Source of the DNA: Collinsella aerofaciens
GTDB lineage: Bacteria > Actinomycetota > Coriobacteriia > Coriobacteriales > Coriobacteriaceae
Direction: 5' to 3'
Length of the DNA stretch: 56,315 bases
Assembly: GCF_015548375.1 (NCBI RefSeq)
Contig: NZ_JADMWW010000018.1
Span: 1-56,315, forward strand
In this document: positions 36,632 through 45,161 of the stretch, in pieces
Numbering within the stretch: position 1 is the first letter of the stretch
Layout: each line of letters opens with the position of its first letter
Made by a program: the position numbers and the translations under genes
The notes under the pieces: model-generated
Seen by the model: only the letters and a program-made list of their open reading frames with translations
Databases searched by the model: none
Told to the model about the DNA's origin: nothing

Positions 36632-37063
36632 CTACAGCTTAATGTCAAAGTTGATTTCGGGGACGGCAGCCAGGTCGGCCAACGTCACGCCGTCGACGTA
36701 CTTTTCGATCACGTCGTCCAAACCGCGCCAGAACTTGACGGTCGAGCACAAATCGCTGCGGGTGCAGCTGTTGTCGATGCCATCGCACGCCACCGGAGCC
36801 GTGCTGCCCTCGACGGCACGCAGGATGTCGCCGGCGCGCACCTCGGCCGGGTCCTTCGCCATCATGTAGCCGCCGCCCTTACCGCGCACGCTCCTAAGCA
36901 GGCCCGCCTTCATGAGCGGACGAACCAGCTGCTCCAAATACTTTTGTGAAATATGCTCGCGGTCAGCGACCTCGCGAAGGGCAATCTTGCCCTCGGCGTC
37001 ACCAAGCGCTGCGATATAGATCATCAGACGGAGGGCATAGCGGCCCTTAGAAGAAATGAGCAT
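36632..37063 (-). CDS. Rrf2-family Fe-S-sensing regulator of the suf operon
   Basis: A 143-residue Rrf2 protein starting at an ATG behind GAGAGGGTAGGT. SSKGRYALRLMIYIAALGD and the recognition region REVADREHISQKYLEQLVRP are typical of the family's winged helix. Cys93, Cys100 and Cys106 (ACDGIDNSC then TRSDLC) match the three-Cys cluster site of IscR-like members, so it probably senses the iron-sulphur state of the cell. It is divergent from sufCBDSU, with two large palindromes in between, which points to control of both itself and suf. The frame is open upstream to 37141 but that part overlaps the operators. Confidence 0.9.
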   Translation of the reverse strand: MLISSKGRYALRLMIYIAALGDAEGKIALREVADREHISQKYLEQLVRPLMKAGLLRSVRGKGGGYMMAKDPAEVRAGDILRAVEGSTAPVACDGIDNSCTRSDLCSTVKFWRGLDDVIEKYVDGVTLADLAAVPEINFDIKL

Positions 37064-37083
37064 ACCTACCCTCTCATCGCATC

Positions 37084-37158
37084 TGGGACAACATAACCAG
37101 GTTTGTTTGTCCCAAATCTTAAGTAAATGGGACAAACACAACAGGTTATTTTGTCCCA
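37084..37158. promoter_or_regulatory. Twin 31-base palindromic operators between Rrf2 gene and suf operon
   Basis: Two copies of an imperfect palindrome, 37084-37114 and 37128-37158, each beginning TGGGACAA and ending TTGTCCCA, with ACCAGGTT or ACAGGTT inside. One copy is close to the reverse complement of the other. Centres are 44 bases apart, about four DNA turns. They lie 21 bases before the regulator start and upstream of the suf promoter, the expected place for Rrf2 binding. Confidence 0.75.
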
Positions 37159-37179
37159 GAATTTGAAAAGTCGAGTGGA

Positions 37180-37223
37180 TTAGTCGGGTTTTCCCTTGAC
37201 TAACGCCGAACCCATAGTAACTT
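37180..37223 (+). promoter_or_regulatory. Candidate suf promoter with overlapping inverted repeat
   Basis: TTGACT (37196-37201) and TAACTT (37218-37223) with a 16-base spacer form a plausible promoter 65 bases before sufC. TTAGTC (37180-37185) and GACTAA (37198-37203) make a six-base inverted repeat with a 12-base centre that covers the -35 box, a possible extra regulator site. Confidence 0.45.
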
Positions 37224-37287
37224 TATTCCGAGAAGATTCCTAGGGTTTAGTACACCTATGAGTACACCATATACAGAGAGGGACAGC

Positions 37288-38088
37288 ATGAGCGCAAATC
37301 CGCTGCTTTCCATCGAAGGTCTGACCGCCTCCGTGGACGAAAAGACCATCCTCCACAACGTCAACCTCAACGTCGCCGCCGGCGAGACCCACGTTCTGAT
37401 GGGACCCAACGGCGCCGGCAAGTCCACCCTCGGCCACCTGGTCATGGGCGACCCCGTTTACACGGTCAACAACGGCCGCATCGTCTTTGACGGCCAGGAC
37501 ATCACCGAGCTCACCACCGACAAGCGCTCGCGCGCCGGCCTGTTCCTGAGCTTCCAGGCCCCGGTCGAGATTCCGGGCGTGCCGCTGTCGAGCTTTTTGC
37601 GCGCCAGCATCGCCGGCCGCCCCGGCCTGGAGATGAAGGGCAAGGAGTTCCGCCGTCGCGTGAAGGAGCTCGCGGCCGAGCTCAACATGGATACCGCCTA
37701 CCTCAACCGCGAGCTGGGCGTGGGCTTCTCGGGCGGCGAGAAGAAGAAGGTCGAAATGCTCCAACTTCTGCTGCTGCAGCCCAAACTCGCCATCCTGGAC
37801 GAAACCGACTCCGGCCTGGACGTCGACGCCCTGTCCACCGTCAGCCACGGCATGGACGCGTACCGCAAGAGCTGCGACGGCTCCATGCTCATCATCACGC
37901 ACAACACACGCATCTTGGAGCACCTGAATGTCGACCGCGTCCACGTTATGGTCAAGGGCCACATCGTGCGCGAGGACGACGCTTCGCTCATCCCCTGGAT
38001 CGACAAGAACGGTTTTGAGACCTTCGAGCGCGAGGCCGCCGAGCAGCGCGCCCAGGCCGAGGCCGCCGCTGCCGAGCAGCAGGCGTAA
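37288..38088 (+). CDS. sufC: SufC, Fe-S assembly ATPase
   Basis: ATPase of the SufBCD scaffold complex that builds iron-sulphur clusters in the cytoplasm. 266 residues. Walker A is GPNGAGKSTL (about 34), the ABC signature SGGEKKKVEM and Walker B LAILDETDSGLDVDAL, the last being the Suf-type variant. The start is the ATG at 37288 with AGAGGGA upstream; an earlier in-frame ATG at 37258 lies before the ribosome binding site. First gene of sufCBDSU; sufB follows after 12 bases. The C-terminus ends in an Ala/Glu-rich tail. Confidence 0.95.
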   Translation: MSANPLLSIEGLTASVDEKTILHNVNLNVAAGETHVLMGPNGAGKSTLGHLVMGDPVYTVNNGRIVFDGQDITELTTDKRSRAGLFLSFQAPVEIPGVPLSSFLRASIAGRPGLEMKGKEFRRRVKELAAELNMDTAYLNRELGVGFSGGEKKKVEMLQLLLLQPKLAILDETDSGLDVDALSTVSHGMDAYRKSCDGSMLIITHNTRILEHLNVDRVHVMVKGHIVREDDASLIPWIDKNGFETFEREAAEQRAQAEAAAAEQQA

Positions 38089-38100
38089 AGGGGCGACGCA

Positions 38101-39513
38101 ATGACCAAGAACCGCACCGAGGTCGCGGACATCGACCGCAGCCTCTACGACTTCACCTATGGCGAGGAGGGATTCGAGCGCCTCGACGCCGGCATCACGC
38201 CCGACATCGTGCGCGAGATTAGCGCCAAAAAGGACGAGCCGCAGTGGATGCTCGACCTGCGCTTAAAGTCCCTCGAGATCTTCAACCGTTTTCCCGACCC
38301 GACGTGGGGCCCCTCCATCGAGGGCCTGGACATGGACAACATCGTCACCTACGTCAAGCCCAACACCGACCAAAAGCACGACTGGGAGTCGGTGCCCGAC
38401 GACATCAAGAACACCTTTGAGCGCTTGGGCATCCCCGAGGCCGAGCGCAGCTACCTGGCGGGCGTCGGCGCGCAGTACGACTCCGAGCTGGTCTACCACA
38501 ACATGCAGGACACGGCGTCCAAGATGGGCATCGTCTACTCCGGTATTGAGGAAGCCCTGCACGATCCGCAGTGGGAGCCGCTCATCCACGAGAAATTCAT
38601 GACGCTCATCCCGCCCACCGACCACAAGTTTGCGGCCCTGCACGGCGCCGTGTGGTCGGGCGGCTCGTTTGTCTACGTGCCCAAGGGCACCAAGCTCGAT
38701 TTCCCGCTGCAGAGCTACTTCCGCCTCAACGCCAAGGGCGCCGGCCAGTTTGAGCACACGCTCATCATTGTCGAGGACGATGCCGACCTGCACTTTATCG
38801 AGGGCTGCTCCGCACCCAAGTACAACGTGGCCAACCTCCACGCCGGTGCTGTCGAGCTCTTTGTGGGCAAGCGTGCACACCTGCGCTACTCGACCATCGA
38901 GAACTGGTCCAAGAACATGTACAACCTCAACACCAAGCGTGCGCGCGTGGACGAGGACGGCGACATCGAGTTGATCAGTGGCTCCTTCGGCAGCCATGTG
39001 GGTTATCTCTACCCCATGAGCGTGCTCAACGGCCGCGGCGCCCGCTCGAGCTTTACCGGCATCACCTTTGCCGGCGCCGGCCAGAACCTCGATACCGGCT
39101 GTAAGGTCGTACTCAACGCGCCCGAGACCTCGGCAACCGTCGAGACCAAGGGCATCTCCAAGAGCGGCGGCATCCAGACCTTCCGTAGCTCTATCGTGGC
39201 CACGCCCAAGGCCGAGGGCTCCAAGGCAACCGTGAGCTGCCAGTCGCTCATGCTCGACGACCAGAGCCGCTCCGACACTATTCCGGCCATGGACATCCGC
39301 GCCAAGAACGTCGACATCGGCCACGAGGCCACCATCGGCCGCATTGGCGACGACAAGGTGTTCTACCTGATGAGCCGCGGCATCTCGGAGGAAGAGGCCC
39401 GCACCATGATCGTCAACGGCTTTGCCAACCCGGTCTCCAAGGAGCTGCCGCTTGAGTACGCCGTCGAGATGAACAACCTGATCAAGCTGGAGATGGAAGG
39501 AGCGATCGGATAA
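38101..39513 (+). CDS. sufB: SufB, Fe-S scaffold subunit
   Basis: Core scaffold of the SufBCD complex, 470 residues, usual length. VYVPKGTKLDFPLQSYFRLN, HTLIIVEDDADLHFIEGCSA and the C-terminal GHEATIGRIGDDKVFYLMSR are hallmarks of SufB. The middle is the right-handed beta-helix core, with GCKVVLNAPETSATVETKGI as one of its turns. Nascent clusters are assembled on SufB using sulphur from SufS/SufU. The stop codon overlaps the start of sufD by one base (TAATG). Confidence 0.95.
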   Translation: MTKNRTEVADIDRSLYDFTYGEEGFERLDAGITPDIVREISAKKDEPQWMLDLRLKSLEIFNRFPDPTWGPSIEGLDMDNIVTYVKPNTDQKHDWESVPDDIKNTFERLGIPEAERSYLAGVGAQYDSELVYHNMQDTASKMGIVYSGIEEALHDPQWEPLIHEKFMTLIPPTDHKFAALHGAVWSGGSFVYVPKGTKLDFPLQSYFRLNAKGAGQFEHTLIIVEDDADLHFIEGCSAPKYNVANLHAGAVELFVGKRAHLRYSTIENWSKNMYNLNTKRARVDEDGDIELISGSFGSHVGYLYPMSVLNGRGARSSFTGITFAGAGQNLDTGCKVVLNAPETSATVETKGISKSGGIQTFRSSIVATPKAEGSKATVSCQSLMLDDQSRSDTIPAMDIRAKNVDIGHEATIGRIGDDKVFYLMSRGISEEEARTMIVNGFANPVSKELPLEYAVEMNNLIKLEMEGAIG

Positions 39514-40784
39514 TGAAACAGGAAACCAACACCGCTGCTACCACGCTCGAGCAGGTTAATGCGATGCCGGCAGCAACTTGGGGCTGGCTCAAAATGAACC
39601 AGACCAAGCTCGAGCTTTCGGACGAGCTTTCCGCCGCTCCCGCCGAGGCCGTTGAGGTTGAGGGCTTGGAAGAGCAGTTTGCTGGCACGGCCGACGCCTT
39701 CGATACCGCCATGGACGCCATGGCCGAGCGCTTCCCCGAGCGCCGTGCCTCCGCCCCCGGCGACGCCGCCGACCGCGCCCGCATCACGCCCGAGACCGAG
39801 CTCGACGTGCCCGCCACCTCCGTCTACCAGGCCGGCGCTATCAAGCTCGAGGAGGAGCTCTCCCCTGCCGAAGCCTTCGAGACCGGCATGGGCGAGGCTG
39901 CCTGCACCTATCTGATCGACCACGCCACCAAGTGCATCGTCATCGATGTGCCCGCATACCAGCACGCCACGGTTACCGTGCGCGTGAGTGGCGCCGACGC
40001 GGCGGCGGCCATCGCCGCTATCGATGTCGTCGCCCGTCCGCAGGCAACGCTCGACCTCGCTCTAGCCCTGGACTCCCCCGTCAGCGGCCAAGGCGTCGTG
40101 GGCTCCGTGCTGCGCGTGTGCGCTCACGAGTACGCCACCGTCAACGTGACCTGCACACAGACGCTCGATGACAGCTGGATCGCACTCGATGACACCGGTC
40201 TATTCCTAGACGAGGGCGCGCGCGTCAACGTGCAGCACACCGTCCTGGGTGCCGGTGCCAGCGCCACCGGCCTCGCCGGCGATCTGCTGGGCGACACCGC
40301 CAAGGTGACCATCGATACCGATTACCTAGGTGCCCGCGAACAGGTGCGCGACTTTAACTACGAGCTGCGCCACCGCGGTCGTAAGACCGAGTGCGAGATC
40401 GACGCCAACGGCGTGCTGACTGGCACGTCCAAGAAGGTCTACCGCGGCACCATCGACCTCGTGCACGGCTGCAAGGGCGCAACCGGCACCGAGCGCGAGA
40501 CCGTGCTGCTCGCCAACAAGGGCGTCGACAACAAAACCGTCCCCGTCATCCTCTGCGACGAGGACGACGTCGCTGGCAACCACGGCGCCACCATCGGCCA
40601 CGTCCGCGACGAGCAGCTGTTCTACCTCGCCTGCCGCGGCCTTGACCAAAACGCCGCCGAGGACCTGTTCATCCGCGCCAAGCTGGAGGACGCTGCGCTT
40701 TCCGCCACCGATGAGCGCACCCGCGCCGCCGTCGTCCGCCTGGGCAACAACTTGATCGATAACTTTGAGGAGGAGCTCGCATGA
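39513..40784 (+). CDS. sufD: SufD, Fe-S scaffold subunit
   Basis: Second beta-helix subunit of the SufBCD complex, 423 residues. The N-terminal part (about 1-150) is variable and Ala/Glu-rich. Later blocks are typical: GRKTECEIDANGVLTGTSKK, VYRGTIDLVHGCKG and the end CDEDDVAGNHGATIGHVRDE with LFYLACRGLDQNAAEDLFIR. It pairs with SufB to take iron. It is coupled to sufB (TAATG) and to sufS (ATGA), so all are made together. Confidence 0.93.
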   Translation: MKQETNTAATTLEQVNAMPAATWGWLKMNQTKLELSDELSAAPAEAVEVEGLEEQFAGTADAFDTAMDAMAERFPERRASAPGDAADRARITPETELDVPATSVYQAGAIKLEEELSPAEAFETGMGEAACTYLIDHATKCIVIDVPAYQHATVTVRVSGADAAAAIAAIDVVARPQATLDLALALDSPVSGQGVVGSVLRVCAHEYATVNVTCTQTLDDSWIALDDTGLFLDEGARVNVQHTVLGAGASATGLAGDLLGDTAKVTIDTDYLGAREQVRDFNYELRHRGRKTECEIDANGVLTGTSKKVYRGTIDLVHGCKGATGTERETVLLANKGVDNKTVPVILCDEDDVAGNHGATIGHVRDEQLFYLACRGLDQNAAEDLFIRAKLEDAALSATDERTRAAVVRLGNNLIDNFEEELA

Positions 40785-42106
40785 TCGACACCGAGCACGT
40801 TAAATGCGATACCTGTACTGCCCCCGAGCCCATGGAACTCGACGCCAGCGACGAGGCCTCGCGCGGCTGGCCTACCGTCGACATCGAGACCAATCCCTAC
40901 AAGGCGCAGTTCCCGCTGTTCCAGCAGCACCCCGAGATCGCCTTCCTCGATAGCGCGGCCACCGCGCAGCGCCCCGCCTGCGTGCTCGACGCCGAGCGTG
41001 ACTTCTACCAGCGCATGAACGCCAACCCCCTGCGCGGCCTGTACTCGCTGTCCGTCGAGGCCACCGAGGCCATCGCAAAGGTGCGTCAGCAGATCGCCGA
41101 CGTCATCGGCGCCCCCCAGGCCAACGAGGTCGTCTTCACCCGCAACACGAGCGAGTCGCTCAACCTGGTCGCCAAGAGCTTTGCGCCCACGGTCCTCGAA
41201 CCGGGCGACGAGGTCGTCATCACCATCATGGAGCACCACTCCAACCTGATTCCGTGGCAGCAGGTCTGCCGTGAGACCGGCGCCAAGCTCGTCTACCTCT
41301 ACCCCACCAAGACCGGCCAGCTCACCACCGAGGAAGTTCTTGCCAAGGTGGGCCCCAAGACCAAGATCTTGGCCGTGGGTCAGGTCTCTAACGTCCTGGG
41401 CGTTGAGAACCCGGTCAAGAACCTCGGCAAGCTCGTGCACAAGTACGGCGGCTATCTGGTCGTCGACGGCGCGCAGTCGCTGCCGCACATGCCGGTCGAT
41501 GTGGCCGACCTTGGAGCCGATTTCTTTGCCTTTAGCGCGCACAAGGCCATGGGCCCCATGGGCATCGGCGTGCTGTGGGGCAAGATGGACCTGCTCAACG
41601 CCATGCCGCCCATGCTTACCGGCGGCGAGATGATCGACTCGGTCACCGAGCAGGACGCCGTCTGGGCGCCCGTCCCCGAGAAGTTCGAGGCCGGCACGCA
41701 GGACGCCGCCGGCATCTTCGCCACGGGCGCGGCGCTTGACTACCTGGTTAACACCGTGGGCTACGAAAACATCCAGGCACGCGAGCAGGCACTCGTCCAC
41801 TACCTGATGGGCGAACTCATGCAGCTCGACTTTGTCCAGATTATCGGCTCCATCTATTGGGACAATCACCATGGCGTCGTGAGCTTTAACGTCAAGGGTA
41901 TCCACCCGCACGATGTCGCGAGCATCATGGACATGGACGGCGTCTGCATCCGCGCCGGTCACCACTGCGCACAGCCGCTGCTCACCTGGCTGGGCGTCGA
42001 GAACCTTGCCTGCTGCCGCGCCAGCGTGGCCTTCTACAACGACAAGGCCGACATTGACAAGTTCATCGCCGGTCTGCATCACGTTTGGAGCACGTTCAAT
42101 GGGTAA
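40781..42106 (+). CDS. sufS: SufS, cysteine desulfurase
   Basis: PLP-dependent group II cysteine desulfurase, 441 residues, which takes sulphur from cysteine for cluster assembly. IAFLDSAATAQRPACVLDAE is the usual opening. FTRNTSESLNLVAKSF binds PLP phosphate, FFAFSAHKAMGPMGIGVLWG holds the Schiff-base Lys, and VCIRAGHHCAQPLLTWLGV the active-site Cys that carries the persulphide. Its start overlaps sufD by four bases and its end overlaps sufU by eight bases. The first 45 residues, with CDTC, are an extension compared with many SufS proteins. Confidence 0.95.
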   Translation: MIDTEHVKCDTCTAPEPMELDASDEASRGWPTVDIETNPYKAQFPLFQQHPEIAFLDSAATAQRPACVLDAERDFYQRMNANPLRGLYSLSVEATEAIAKVRQQIADVIGAPQANEVVFTRNTSESLNLVAKSFAPTVLEPGDEVVITIMEHHSNLIPWQQVCRETGAKLVYLYPTKTGQLTTEEVLAKVGPKTKILAVGQVSNVLGVENPVKNLGKLVHKYGGYLVVDGAQSLPHMPVDVADLGADFFAFSAHKAMGPMGIGVLWGKMDLLNAMPPMLTGGEMIDSVTEQDAVWAPVPEKFEAGTQDAAGIFATGAALDYLVNTVGYENIQAREQALVHYLMGELMQLDFVQIIGSIYWDNHHGVVSFNVKGIHPHDVASIMDMDGVCIRAGHHCAQPLLTWLGVENLACCRASVAFYNDKADIDKFIAGLHHVWSTFNG

Positions 42107-42521
42107 TCTGTACACCTCCACCACATTTATGGAGCACAACTCGCACCCCGACTATAAGTACGAGATGGACGCTCCCACGCACGAGCACGACGGCATCAAC
42201 CCCAGCTGCGGTGACGAACTCACCTTGCAGCTGCGCGTCGAGAACGGCGTGATCGAGGAGGCCTCCTTTACCGGTCATGGCTGCGCCATCAGCCAGGCCA
42301 GCGCCGACATCATGGCCGACCTCATCACCGGCGAGACGGTCGAGGAGGCGCGCCGCCTGGCGGGGCTCTTCCTCGCCATGATCCGCGGCGAACAGCTCTC
42401 CGAGGAAGACCTGGAAGACCTAGACGAGGCTGCCCAGCTCCAGGACATCTCGCACATGCCCGCCCGCGTCAAATGCGCCGAGCTCGCCTGGCGCACCCTC
42501 GACGGCATGCTCGAGGGGTAA
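42099..42521 (+). CDS. sufU: SufU, sulphur transfer partner of SufS
   Basis: A 140-residue IscU-like protein that accepts sulphur from SufS. The three conserved Cys are in INPSCGDELTLQL, TGHGCAISQASADIMADLIT and MPARVKCAELAWRTLDGML. The spacing between the first and second Cys and the insertion before the third are those of SufU, a zinc-containing transfer protein, and not of scaffold IscU. The ATG at 42099 overlaps the end of sufS. It closes the suf operon; a strong terminator follows 44 bases later. Confidence 0.93.
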   Translation: MGNLYTSTTFMEHNSHPDYKYEMDAPTHEHDGINPSCGDELTLQLRVENGVIEEASFTGHGCAISQASADIMADLITGETVEEARRLAGLFLAMIRGEQLSEEDLEDLDEAAQLQDISHMPARVKCAELAWRTLDGMLEG

Positions 42522-42565
42522 ACTAACCAGTAGCGTATGCGCCGAATCCAAGGTTTTTGATTGCC

Positions 42566-42595
42566 GAGCCGCCCGATACGGGCGGCTCTGTTTTT
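42566..42595 (+). terminator. Intrinsic terminator of the suf operon
   Basis: GAGCCGCCCG (42566-42575) pairs perfectly with CGGGCGGCTC (42579-42588), loop ATA, followed by TGTTTTT. It lies 44 bases after sufU. Confidence 0.93.
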
Positions 42596-42601
42596 CCTAA
42601 T

Positions 42602-42638
42602 GAGCGCCGGACGCACGAAGTCCGCGCGTCCGGCGCTC
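42602..42638. repeat. Perfect 13-base inverted repeat, REP-like hairpin
   Basis: GAGCGCCGGACGC (42602-42614) and its exact complement (42626-42638) are separated by 11 bases. There is no U-tract on either side, so it is unlikely to be a second terminator. It lies about 550 bases from a REP-associated transposase gene, and its form is that of a REP palindrome. Copies elsewhere in the genome would be needed to prove this. Confidence 0.5.
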
Positions 42639-43192
42639 CGTCTGTCATTTACCACACAGCAGACGCGAACACGGGCGTTTTCCACAGCACCAAAGGCCTG
42701 CGGCAGGGCCCCGGACCCGCCAAGCAATGCGCCAAGCCCCGTTCTGCTGAGCTCCGACTCGCTTCGCGCCTGCCGCAGAAGGGTCCCATAGGATGCTGCG
42801 TGCATTTTTGCGAGTATTCAGCACGCCAAGCTGTGTGCATACGCATCGGAAGCGTTAATCAACGTCTCCAGGCGCATAAATATTGTGTTTTAGACCAGAC
42901 ATCGCGGTCTGACGGGACGCAGGCACATACTCCGGGGGTGCAACGGCAGGGATCAATAGCTTAGGGGCCCGTGTGTTGCAAGATTGTGGCAGTGCCGACA
43001 GCACCACGATGCTGAAAACTCCGTTTTTTGCACGGCGCAGACGGGGGTAGGCACGGGCAAACCCGGACTGAGCTGTTATTTTATGCAAGATGACGATTGT
43101 TCTATGCATATTAAGAAGTGCAGTTACCGTACCAAGCTTTTGAACGCTGGTTGCGGCGTATGGACGACCCCAGCTGCGGTGAACAGGCGACC

Positions 43193-44005
43193 CTACATCA
43201 CGTTTCCGCCAGCCCGCATCGCCGTTCGCGCGCGGGCGCGCACGATACGAGAGACGGTACTTTTGCCAATCCCGGTATACCGCTCAATCTGACGCACTGT
43301 AAAGCCGGCATTGTTCAATCCAACAATAACGGTATCGCGCTGCGCCGGCGGTACAGTTTTAACCCCGTTGAGCGGAACCCCTAGCTCCTTCGCCAACTTG
43401 TTGGCAAAGGCGTGGCGTTCCCACTCCGTCTCTTTCATATCGCGCAGCGCCGGTTCGCCGCTGTCGGGCGTCGAAAGCGAATAGGCAGCAAAGGCCTCGG
43501 CAGAACCAAAAAGCTCAAGCACGCAAGAAGGATCGGAAAATCCCCTCGTGGCATCTGCCGCATCACTGTCGTAAGCGCGCAGATGCTCCGCAAAGCTGCT
43601 CCAGGGGTAACGCTCGATTAGGCTCATGCCCGCCTCCTGCGGATCGGCGTGAACGGAGCGAATAGCCTCCATCACCTGCCAGTCGGTATCGAGCGAGCGC
43701 CGGTCAAAACGGTTCTGGAACAGATGCCCTGTGCGCCCCGTGCGTTTATTGAACCGCCGCGCGTACGTCAAAAGCAGCCGGTGCATCGCCGCGCTCATCG
43801 CGTCCTCGTAATCTGCAAGCACCAGACGCACGTGATTGCCCATAAGGCACCAGGCGATAACCGTCACGCCCGCCTTGCGGCAGCACTCACGCATCAGCTC
43901 CAAGAACTCCCACCGGTCTTCATCGCCCTCAAAGATGAGCTGCTTGCCCGTACCGCGGGCACAGACATGGTAAAAGCCGGTAACCGTTCTCCAAACGCGC
44001 TGCAT
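43193..44005 (-). CDS. REP-associated tyrosine transposase (RAYT) homologue with altered HUH motif
   Basis: A 270-residue protein of the Y1/IS200-like transposase superfamily, RAYT branch. The ATG at 44005 has GAAGGGAG upstream. FYHVCARGTGKQLIFEGDED is the opening strand; TYARRFNKRTGRTGHLFQNR holds the catalytic Tyr (Tyr81). The metal-binding motif, normally NHVH, reads LMGNHVRLVL: His58 is kept but the second His is Arg60. The protein ends in a helix-turn-helix (VRQIERYTGIGKSTVSRIVR). Altered catalytic site plus added DNA-binding domain suggest a domesticated or inactive enzyme. No IS ends are visible; a REP-like palindrome lies downstream. Confidence 0.85.
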   Translation of the reverse strand: MQRVWRTVTGFYHVCARGTGKQLIFEGDEDRWEFLELMRECCRKAGVTVIAWCLMGNHVRLVLADYEDAMSAAMHRLLLTYARRFNKRTGRTGHLFQNRFDRRSLDTDWQVMEAIRSVHADPQEAGMSLIERYPWSSFAEHLRAYDSDAADATRGFSDPSCVLELFGSAEAFAAYSLSTPDSGEPALRDMKETEWERHAFANKLAKELGVPLNGVKTVPPAQRDTVIVGLNNAGFTVRQIERYTGIGKSTVSRIVRARARTAMRAGGNVM

Positions 44006-44408
44006 GGCGCTCCCTTCGCCGGGATCTGCTTGCCATCCAATACAGCACGATTGAAGCGTGCCATCAAAACATTCACGCAAAACAATTCGCTCGCGCGGCC
44101 AAAGGCAGTAAACAGGCGGCGAACGGCACCGTTGCAACAGGTCAACCCCCGCAACGCTTACAAGAGCTGCCCAAAAGCTTGCCAAAGACGGACCCCCTCT
44201 ACGGAAGTTCGCGACCACAGAACATAGAGTTAAACCGTTTCAATTAAAACTTCCGGACTTCTCGCTACGAAAACTGAGCCGTTCGCCGAATATTCCGTGC
44301 ATTTCGCGGTATTATAGGGGCTGCATGTCATGTCCCTTTCGAAGGGTCGCCCGGCAATCGCCAGCCACGGCCCCCAGACGGGACGCCAACACGATAGAGA
44401 GGAGAGGC
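44006..44408. other. Divergent intergenic region with promoter for the IscU-like operon
   Basis: No gene. A TATTAT box at 44310-44315 about 95 bases before the plus-strand start could be the -10 element; the -35 is unclear. The resulting leader contains a small hairpin (CCCTTTCGAAGGG near 44334). The part 44006-44218 is open on the minus strand but precedes the ribosome binding site of the transposase gene. Confidence 0.4.
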
Positions 44409-45143
44409 ATGCAGTACTCACAGGAAGTGGAGAACATGTGCCCCGTTGCCAAGGGTGCATACCACGGCCCCGCACCCATCCCCGAGGAGGGCAAGTGGGT
44501 CCAGGCTAAGGAGATTTCCGACATCTCCGGTCTTACGCACGGTGTGGGTTGGTGCGCACCTCAGCAGGGCGCCTGCAAGCTCACGCTGAACGTCAAGGAC
44601 GGCATCATCGAGGAGGCCCTCGTTGAGACCATCGGCTGCTCGGGCATGACCCACTCTGCCGCCATGGCTTCCGAGATCCTTCCCGGTAAGACCATCCTCG
44701 AGGCCCTCAACACCGACCTCGTCTGCGACGCCATCAACGTTGCTATGCGCGAGATCTTCCTGCAGATCGTTTACGGCCGCAGCCAGACCGCGTTCTCCGA
44801 GGGCGGCCTGCCCGTGGGCGCCTCCCTCGACGACCTCGGCAAGGGCCTTCGCTCTCAGGTCGGCACCATGTTCGGCACCAAGGCCAAGGGCGCTCGTTAC
44901 CTCGAGCTCGCTCAGGGCTACGTCACCCGCATGGCTCTCAATGACAAGAACGAGATCATCGCATTCGAGTTCCTGAACCTCGGCAAGTTCACCGACGCCG
45001 TCAAAGCCGGCAAGACCCCCGAGGAGGCCATCGCTGGCGCTATGGGCCACTATGGTCAGTGGGAGAACGCTGCCAAGTACATCGACCCGCGCACCGACGA
45101 GGAGACTCACTCCGTCGCCAGCGTGTTCCCGGTTCACGAGTAG
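44409..45143 (+). CDS. IscU/NifU-N-like scaffold protein paired with GGGtGRT protein
   Basis: A 244-residue protein with an IscU-like N-terminal domain. The ATG at 44409 has GAGGAGAGG upstream. Cysteines appear in the expected places: GWCAPQQGACKLTLNVKDG, VETIGCSGMTHSAAMASEIL and TDLVCDAINVAM. The C-terminal ~120 residues (SQVGTMFGTKAKGARYLELA onward) are not found in IscU. It is followed after 18 bases by the GGGtGRT protein, a pairing I know from anaerobes. It may carry or repair a metal cluster for an unknown target; function has not been established. Confidence 0.8.
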   Translation: MQYSQEVENMCPVAKGAYHGPAPIPEEGKWVQAKEISDISGLTHGVGWCAPQQGACKLTLNVKDGIIEEALVETIGCSGMTHSAAMASEILPGKTILEALNTDLVCDAINVAMREIFLQIVYGRSQTAFSEGGLPVGASLDDLGKGLRSQVGTMFGTKAKGARYLELAQGYVTRMALNDKNEIIAFEFLNLGKFTDAVKAGKTPEEAIAGAMGHYGQWENAAKYIDPRTDEETHSVASVFPVHE

Positions 45144-45161
45144 AAAGGGAGGGAAATAACT

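Larger units (their letters stand above)
42522..43192. other. 670-base intergenic region with terminator and REP-like hairpin
   Basis: Holds the suf terminator and a GC-rich palindrome (separate entries). Beyond 42640 several open frames exist, the largest on the minus strand at 42855-43109, but none has a convincing ribosome binding site or family. Base composition is mixed. The stretch 43010-43110 looks like a structured, possibly repeated, element. Confidence 0.4.

Noticed and set aside
42855-43109. 84-codon minus-strand frame after the suf operon
   Set aside because: No ribosome binding site or known family; could be part of an intergenic repeat, so not called as a gene.
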